From assembly GCA_041689775.1 (NCBI GenBank), contig JBDNFP010000411.1, positions 1 to 27,068 of the forward strand: a stretch of 27,068 nt of DNA. Direction: 5' to 3'. The notes beneath the pieces were generated by a model. It saw only the letters and a list, made by a program, of their open reading frames with translations, had not been told where the DNA came from and made no database searches. Below, piece by piece: positions 22,534 through 27,068 of the stretch. Made by a program: the position numbers and the translations under genes. This stretch comes from JBDNFP01 sp041689775 (lineage in GTDB: Bacteria > Bacteroidota > Bacteroidia > Cytophagales > Spirosomataceae). Each line of letters starts with the position of its first letter. Within the stretch, counting starts at the first letter, position 1.

Positions 22534-23445
22534 ATGACTCTATCCAGACTTATACTAGCCTTAACTCTCGGCACTTATCCGTTTATCCAAACTGCTCAGG
22601 CCCAGATCACAAGTAGTACTTTCACCGCCGTGAGTGAATTTACGAGCAATTGTGAAGGACCGGCAGTGGATGCCGATGGTAATATCTACGCGGTTAATTT
22701 TGCGCAGGATGGTACCATCGCCCAGATCAACCGACGCGGTCGTACTAGTTTTTTTATCACCTTACCCAAGGGTAGTACCGGCAATGGTATCCGCTTTGGC
22801 GATGCCAATACGTTCTATATCGCCGACTTCACCGGACATAATGTCCTCAAAGCTGACCTCACTACCCGCGATGTTACAATACTCGCCCACGAACCCCGGA
22901 TGAACCAACCCAACGACCTGGCGATTACCCGATCCGGGCATATTTTCTGTTCAGACCCCAACTGGAAAAAGGGTACTGGGCAGGTATGGCACGTAACACC
23001 CGACGGCAAAACACGGCTGGTAGCGGAAGATATGGGTACTACCAATGGCATTGAAGTGAGCCCCGACGAGAAGACGCTGTACGTCAACGAAAGTGCTCAA
23101 CTCAATGTATGGGCCTTCGATCTTGCCTCCGACGGCAGTCTATCCAACAAGCGTCTGCTTATCAAGTTCGAGGATGGCGGCATGGACGGAATGCGCTGCG
23201 ACACCAAGGGTAATCTTTACATTACCCGCCATGGGTTGGGACAAGTAGCCGTTGTATCCCCGGCCGGTAAGGTAATCTCAACGATCACGACCATTGGTAA
23301 AAAAGTGTCGAATATTTCATTTGGCGGACGAAAAGGAAAGAACTGCTACATTACTTTACAGGATCGCGGCTGCCTCGAAACTTTTAAGGTAAAAACTCCC
23401 GGTCGGGAATGGGTTATGATGCGTGAGTTCATTGGGAAACGTTAA
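22534..23445 (+). CDS. Exported SMP-30/gluconolactonase-like beta-propeller
   Basis: A 303-residue exported protein with the six-bladed propeller of the SMP-30/gluconolactonase/LRE family. The start at ATG 22534 gives a signal peptide ending A-Q-A-Q; an ATG at 22501 would add 11 residues and is possible. The mature part has E-G-P-A-V-D (calcium-site Glu), then M-N-Q-P-N-D-L and M-G-T-T-N-G-I-E-V-S-P-D-E-K-T-L-Y, the Asn residues that line the metal site, and later D-G-M-R-C-D. It may hydrolyse a lactone or ester in the periplasm; the substrate is unknown. DgkA starts 12 nt after its stop. Confidence 0.85.
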   Translation: MTLSRLILALTLGTYPFIQTAQAQITSSTFTAVSEFTSNCEGPAVDADGNIYAVNFAQDGTIAQINRRGRTSFFITLPKGSTGNGIRFGDANTFYIADFTGHNVLKADLTTRDVTILAHEPRMNQPNDLAITRSGHIFCSDPNWKKGTGQVWHVTPDGKTRLVAEDMGTTNGIEVSPDEKTLYVNESAQLNVWAFDLASDGSLSNKRLLIKFEDGGMDGMRCDTKGNLYITRHGLGQVAVVSPAGKVISTITTIGKKVSNISFGGRKGKNCYITLQDRGCLETFKVKTPGREWVMMREFIGKR

Positions 23446-23457
23446 AGATCTCTTACT

Positions 23458-23835
23458 ATGACCCCACTCATTGACTTCAAAAAAGCGCTTCGGAGTTTTC
23501 GTTTCGCCGGAAGGGGAATCATGGAGCTATTCCGATTTGAAAACAACGCCCGCATTCACCTATCGGTAGCTATTATCGTCATCGGAGCAGGATTTTACTT
23601 CCAATTATCCTACACGGAGTGGGCGCTGATTAGTACCCAAATTACCCTGGTGTGGTCAGCCGAGGCATTTAACACGGCCCTTGAAAAAATAGCCGATGTA
23701 GTATCCCCCGAGTACCACCCCCTGATCAAATCTGTGAAAGATCTGGCCGCGGGTGCGGTGCTGATTGTAGCCGTCGCGGCGGTAATCGTGGGACTGTTGG
23801 TATTCTTACCCAAGATTATTGCGTTGTTATCCTAG
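23458..23835 (+). CDS. dgkA: Diacylglycerol/undecaprenol kinase (DgkA family)
   Basis: A small inner-membrane kinase with three transmembrane helices, recycling diacylglycerol or undecaprenol to its phosphate. The 125 residues retain the E. coli active-site set at equal positions: E28, E69, N72, E76, D80, K94 and D95, in E-N-N-A, E-A-F-N-T-A-L-E-K-I-A-D and K-D-L-A-A-G-A. No soluble domain is fused. It lies 12 nt after the SMP-30-like gene and 38 nt before the next gene, probably in one transcript. The lipid preferred cannot be told from the sequence. Confidence 0.93.
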   Translation: MTPLIDFKKALRSFRFAGRGIMELFRFENNARIHLSVAIIVIGAGFYFQLSYTEWALISTQITLVWSAEAFNTALEKIADVVSPEYHPLIKSVKDLAAGAVLIVAVAAVIVGLLVFLPKIIALLS

Positions 23836-23873
23836 CACTTCACTATTCCAAAAACGAATCTCCCCCATCACTA

Positions 23874-24347
23874 ATGCATCACATTCTCTTAACAAGAAAA
23901 AGGGCTTTATTTCTAATCATTAGTCTCATCCTGAGCGGTACGGCTGCTACCCTGGCCCAGCGCCAACAGTCGACGCTCGCCCGGCAGTGGTACGACAAGG
24001 AAACGATTTACTTGTTGAGCCCCAACCGATACGTAAAGAATAATGTTGTCTACGCCGGAAATAACGCTCTCAAAAGCGAATTCATGATTTCGCCCGGTGG
24101 AATGCAGCTCTACCTGCAATCACGGCGCAATCGAAACATTGGCTTTGCTTTCTCTTTAGTGGGGTCGGTGGGTACCATCTACACTCTTGTAAGCGGGAAT
24201 CGGGATGCGTACAAAACACTACTATGGACCTCCCTCGGCACGGGCGTGGCCTCTGCCTTCTTAAATACCCGGGCCAATACCCAACTCAATCAGGCTATAT
24301 GGCTCCGAAACCGTGACACGATGGTATTTATGGAAAGTAGGGAATAA
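23874..24347 (+). CDS. Small exported protein of unknown function
   Basis: 157 residues that I do not recognise. A signal peptide (R-K-R then a hydrophobic stretch ending T-L-A-Q) is followed by a Y-D-K-E-T-I-Y-L segment, then two hydrophobic, Gly-rich segments at about 95-110 and 120-135 and a polar tail. The segments could be a membrane hairpin or a small barrel part. It is last in the apparent SMP-30/DgkA transcript and is followed by a strong terminator shared with the convergent DUF2911 gene. Confidence 0.7.
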   Translation: MHHILLTRKRALFLIISLILSGTAATLAQRQQSTLARQWYDKETIYLLSPNRYVKNNVVYAGNNALKSEFMISPGGMQLYLQSRRNRNIGFAFSLVGSVGTIYTLVSGNRDAYKTLLWTSLGTGVASAFLNTRANTQLNQAIWLRNRDTMVFMESRE

Positions 24348-24356
24348 GAAGGTTGT

Positions 24357-24402
24357 AAATACTAAGGCCTGACTCACCACCGTGAATCAGGCCTTAGTAT
24401 TT
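24357..24402. terminator. Bidirectional terminator
   Basis: A 16-bp stem (core AAATACTAAGGCCTGA with TCAGGCCTTAGTATTT), one C-A mismatch, a 4-bp inner stem and a 4-nt loop. It lies between the convergent exported-protein and DUF2911 genes. The layout, long stem plus mismatch plus short stem, resembles that at 19396-19448. Confidence 0.88.
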
Positions 24403-24531
24403 CACGATGTAATTAAAGTAATCGAGTAGAATTAGTCAACAATAAACGCTTGCCAAGCCTTCTTAAATTGATTTAATAATCAACTAATTAGAAAACTAAT
24501 AGCTAACAAACTGAGAGCTAACGGCTACTTA

Positions 24532-25041
24532 TTAGAACTTAATGGGTACTTCAAAACCCATCATATCCCACTGCATCGCAACGATTTTATCTGTTACCAT
24601 GAAGCTCAATTTCTCGGCTGAGTCCTTAAACTTCTTGGTAGGTACCGTTACTTCTGCAACATTCTTAGCCTTTATTTTGTCGTAGCCGTTAGCTCCCCAC
24701 TGCTTCAATTCACTATTCAGGATAATCTTCCACTCTTTTTCGCCCGGAACCGAGAATAAAGTGTAAGTACCCGCTTTAACGGCTTTCCCGCCAAACATTC
24801 CGTCTTTCTTGAAGGTAATTTCGGTTGCTTCATTAGCACCTGTACGCCATACTTTACCGTAGGCTTCGAGGCTTCCGCTACCACCGGCACCGAATATCGC
24901 GCGGCCTTTCTTCGAAGGCTGACCGTATACTACCGAAACATTTTTCCCTTCGGCGGTTGCCTTGGGGCTTGGTTTTTGGGCAAAGGCGAAAGTAGAAAGG
25001 GCAAACACCGCTAAAATAAATAGTACTCCTGTTTTTTTCAT
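24532..25041 (-). CDS. DUF2911 exported protein
   Basis: A 169-residue periplasmic or surface protein of the DUF2911 family, common in Bacteroidota and of unknown function. The signal peptide ends F-A-F-A-Q. The mature part is a beta-sandwich-like sequence with the family landmarks V-V-Y-G-Q-P, G-K-V-W-R-T-G-A-N-E-A-T and A-G-T-Y-T-L-F-S-V-P. It is monocistronic. A near-consensus promoter box (TATCGTTTG, one base too long) lies about 30 nt before the start on the minus strand. Confidence 0.92.
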   Translation of the reverse strand: MKKTGVLFILAVFALSTFAFAQKPSPKATAEGKNVSVVYGQPSKKGRAIFGAGGSGSLEAYGKVWRTGANEATEITFKKDGMFGGKAVKAGTYTLFSVPGEKEWKIILNSELKQWGANGYDKIKAKNVAEVTVPTKKFKDSAEKLSFMVTDKIVAMQWDMMGFEVPIKF

Positions 25042-25121
25042 GATCGTAGGATTGAATTAAGATTCATTTCACAAACGATAATCCCCCTCAAAAAGTTGTA
25101 GCAGCAGGTAATTATACGACA

Positions 25122-25157
25122 AAGTGCCTGCAACGCTATGACCCGTTGCAGGCACTT
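25122..25157 (-). terminator. Hairpin after the sulfatase gene
   Basis: A 14-bp perfect stem (AAGTGCCTGCAACG with CGTTGCAGGCACTT) and an 8-nt loop, 23 nt after the sulfatase stop on the minus strand. The T tract is short (TTT), so it may be a weak or Rho-assisted site. Confidence 0.7.
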
Positions 25158-25180
25158 CCAACACTTTCTTTGAAGTTGGT

Positions 25181-26728
25181 TTACTTCAATTCCAGCTTTT
25201 CAACGTCTCCTTGCGCATCACCCCGAATCTTCTGAAAAGAATCAATCATCTCTTTCAGTTTTTCCGGATTGGTGGCGGCCAGATTATTGGTTTGGCTGAT
25301 ATCCTCCTTCAAATTGTACAACTGGTAATCGCTGGCGTTGCCTAGTTCAATTTTAACCGATTCGTTCATCGCCGGGCCCTTGTAAGGTGGTATTAGTACC
25401 CAATCTCCTTTACGGAGCGCCGTGCGGGTAGTGGCTTCCAGTACCAGCTCGTCCCGGCCTTGCTTGCTCTTTCCCAAAAACACGTCCATCATATTCTTGC
25501 TATCCTGGCCTTGCGCATCACTACCTACCAGCGAAGCCAGGGAAGTTAGTAAATCTACCTGAGATACGATGGCGTCCGACTTTCCGGGAGTTATATGTCC
25601 CTTCCAGTAGGTAATGAAAGGAACGCGTGTACCGGCCTCAAACAAACTGTACTTTCCTCCCCGTAGTACTCCGGCCGGGGTGTGTTTTCCAATCTTTTCT
25701 TCGGCGTCGTCGTAGTAGCCGTCATTCAAAACCGGACCGTTGTCGCTAGATAGTACGATCAGCGTATTTTCCAATAAGCCTTCCTCTTCCAGTGTTTTCA
25801 AAAACTCTCCGATGCACCAGTCTGCTTCTACGATCGCATCGCCGCGGGGACCCATCCCGGAACTACCCACAAAGCGAGGGCTAGGCGTACGGGGTACGTG
25901 GGGCTGTTGTAGAGCATAATACAAAAAGAAGGGACCATCTTTATGCTCTTTGACGTAGTTTTGAGCTTTCGCCAGAAACATATCGGCCATCTCTTCGTCA
26001 ACCCACTTTGCCGACTCTCCACCTTTCATGAAGCCGATCCGGGGAATACCGTTCACGATACTATTATTATGACCGTGGTGCCATTTTATTTTCAATAACT
26101 CCGGGTTATCTTTTCCGGTAGGCTCACCGGGGAAGTTTTTGTCGTAGCTTACCTGAATCGGATCGTTTGGATCAAGGTTGACTACGTTGCCATTTTCGAT
26201 GTAGACCGTGGGAACGCGGTCCTGAGTAGCAGCCATGATAGTACTGTACGCAAACCCTACCTCGTTTGGCCCCGGCGAAATCCGTTGGTTCCAGTCCACA
26301 TCACCGTTTCCGAGTCCGAGGTGCCATTTGCCCACAATACCCGTATGGTAGCCTTGTTCGGCCAGCATTTTGGGGATGGTAACTTGCGCGGTGTCGATAA
26401 TAAGCGACGCCGTTCCAGCCAGGATTTTAGCCCGGGAGTTCCGCCACGGATACACGCCCGTCAACAGCGCGAAGCGGCTCGGCGAACAGGTGGAAGAAGT
26501 AGCGTAACCATTCGTAAACAACAGCCCTTCGTTGGCTAGTCTATCCATGTTAGGGGTTTTCAATTCGGTGGAGCCGTAGGCTCCTACGTCACCGTACCCG
26601 AGGTCATCGGCATAAATGATAACGATGTTGGGCTTCGAGCTGGTGTCGATCCCGGCCTTTTTGGTGCAGGAAGCCACTAGGGCCACCGCCATTCCTAAAA
26701 CAAGCTGATACTTAAATATTCGTCGCAT
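25181..26728 (-). CDS. Sulfatase lipoprotein (arylsulfatase-like)
   Basis: A 515-residue formylglycine-dependent sulfatase, hydrolysing sulfate esters outside the cytoplasm. The N-terminus is a lipoprotein signal with lipobox V-A-S-C21. The catalytic motif is C81-S-P-S-R85 in T-S-S-T-C-S-P-S-R, with Cys to be converted to formylglycine. Metal ligands are D41 and D42 in Y-A-D-D-L-G-Y-G-D, and D329-N330 in S-S-D-N-G-P. Lys134 and His136 in G-K-W-H-L-G complete the site. The substrate (polysaccharide or steroid sulfate) is not known. No anSME maturase, SusC/D pair or glycosidase is in the window, so it is not in a visible polysaccharide locus. It is downstream of no clear promoter and lies 104 nt from the tnpB end. 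Confidence 0.92.
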   Translation of the reverse strand: MRRIFKYQLVLGMAVALVASCTKKAGIDTSSKPNIVIIYADDLGYGDVGAYGSTELKTPNMDRLANEGLLFTNGYATSSTCSPSRFALLTGVYPWRNSRAKILAGTASLIIDTAQVTIPKMLAEQGYHTGIVGKWHLGLGNGDVDWNQRISPGPNEVGFAYSTIMAATQDRVPTVYIENGNVVNLDPNDPIQVSYDKNFPGEPTGKDNPELLKIKWHHGHNNSIVNGIPRIGFMKGGESAKWVDEEMADMFLAKAQNYVKEHKDGPFFLYYALQQPHVPRTPSPRFVGSSGMGPRGDAIVEADWCIGEFLKTLEEEGLLENTLIVLSSDNGPVLNDGYYDDAEEKIGKHTPAGVLRGGKYSLFEAGTRVPFITYWKGHITPGKSDAIVSQVDLLTSLASLVGSDAQGQDSKNMMDVFLGKSKQGRDELVLEATTRTALRKGDWVLIPPYKGPAMNESVKIELGNASDYQLYNLKEDISQTNNLAATNPEKLKEMIDSFQKIRGDAQGDVEKLELK

Positions 26729-26827
26729 GCATCACATGTTATTAACTGAAACGATTGAACTATTTGTTATAATAGAGGATAGTTTCTTTAAAAAATACCA
26801 GGTTTTATCCTTATTTTATTGAGAACT

Positions 26828-26875
26828 GTGAACTACCCACCCACGCCAGAGGCGATGGGATGGGCTTCGGGTTTC
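26828..26875 (-). ncRNA. Possible omega RNA / IS605 right-end segment
   Basis: The last codons of tnpB and the following bases form a hairpin on the minus strand at 26864 to 26836: a 7-bp stem (CCCATCC with GGGTGGG, one G-T pair) holding an inner 4-bp CGCC/GGCG stem with a TCT loop. The motif GTTCAC follows at 26833 to 26828. TnpB guide RNAs are known to overlap the tnpB 3' end and to run to the element's right end, so this is a plausible scaffold and end. The left boundary of the RNA and the exact end are guesses. Confidence 0.45.
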
Positions 26876-27068
26876 ATAGAGTGTGCTTTGTTACCAAAGT
26901 CTGATTTCCTCTCCACCTTTGTAATCTCCAGTTCCTGACGATATATTTTTAATCCTTCATTTAAAATGTTCTTTGCTGCGTTTAAGTCTCGGTCTAATTT
27001 ATGACCATTCTTGCAAGTCCATTCTCTAATTGAAAGGTTTAAGTCTTGGTTTATCCAACCACATTCAC
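26833..27068 (-). CDS. tnpB: IS605-family TnpB, C-terminal part (cut by window edge)
   Basis: The last 78 codons of an OrfB/TnpB-type protein, the RNA-guided nuclease carried by IS200/IS605 elements. The gene enters from beyond the right edge. Visible residues start E-C-G-W and include R-E-W-T-C-K-N-G-H, then L-D-R-D-L-N-A-A-K-N-I-L. The first is the zinc-ribbon pair (here C-x2-G-H, so His may replace the fourth Cys); D-R-D-x-N-A-A is the third RuvC acidic motif. The tail K-P-E-A-H-P-I-A-S-G-V-G-G ends in TAG at 26833-26835. No tnpA is visible, so the element could be a tnpB-only IS1341-type copy. Whether the gene is intact upstream cannot be seen. Confidence 0.85.
   Translation of the reverse strand, partial: ECGWINQDLNLSIREWTCKNGHKLDRDLNAAKNILNEGLKIYRQELEITKVERKSDFGNKAHSMKPEAHPIASGVGG

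Noticed and set aside
1..27068. CRISPR arrays, tRNA or rRNA genes, phage or defence genes
   Set aside because: I looked for regular repeats, cloverleaf-like ends and typical protein signatures and found none, apart from the partial TnpB.

Overview
The window looks like ordinary chromosome from an aerobic, probably gliding or T9SS-bearing member of the Bacteroidota, most likely order Cytophagales. Reasons: a PorU-type (peptidase C25) sortase and a protein with a type B T9SS sorting domain; lineage-typical families (DUF2911, long Nfu with an N-terminal domain, Rieske-headed glutamate synthase-like protein); promoters matching the Bacteroidota -7 consensus TAnnTTTG; and weak Shine-Dalgarno sequences. 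I cannot name the genus.

Layout. 1-480 is AT-rich and holds no clear gene, but has several inverted repeats. 517-5599 (+) is a sortase followed at 4 nt by a polytopic membrane protein. 5601-7105 (-) is mazG-thiN (nucleotide and cofactor housekeeping). 7106-7621 is a long leader or intergenic stretch with a UUCG-capped hairpin. 7622-10025 (+) is a Rieske/glutamate synthase fusion overlapping an uncharacterised gene. 10029-11132 (-) is a helical protein with a DVDDT motif. 11206-11928 (+) is a beta-barrel protein. 11984-13231 (-) and 13332-14726 (+) are a divergent CPA1 antiporter and DUF389 membrane protein. 14824-16626 (-) is a 600-residue acyl-CoA dehydrogenase whose promoter carries a perfect palindrome. 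16974-19367 (+) is a T9SS cargo protein. 19470-20066 (-) is Nfu. 20228-20880 (-) is rplU-rpmA. 21087-22381 (+) is a pair of thioredoxin-fold proteins. 22534-24347 (+) is an SMP-30-like protein, DgkA and a small exported protein. 24532-25041 (-) is DUF2911. 25181-26728 (-) is a sulfatase lipoprotein. 26833-27068 (-) is the 3' end of an IS605-type tnpB cut by the window edge.

How the genes work together. Most units are one to three genes bounded by convergent junctions, several closed by strong hairpin terminators (11947-11978, 14733-14755, 19396-19448, 24357-24402). The likely co-acting sets are sortase plus membrane glycosyltransferase-like protein, MazG plus thiamine pyrophosphokinase, L21 plus L27, and the two exported thioredoxin-fold proteins. 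No CRISPR array, tRNA, rRNA, prophage or defence island is visible. The least explained items are the regulatory inverted repeats, the Rieske-GltS pair, the DVDDT protein and the TnpB end with its probable omega RNA.
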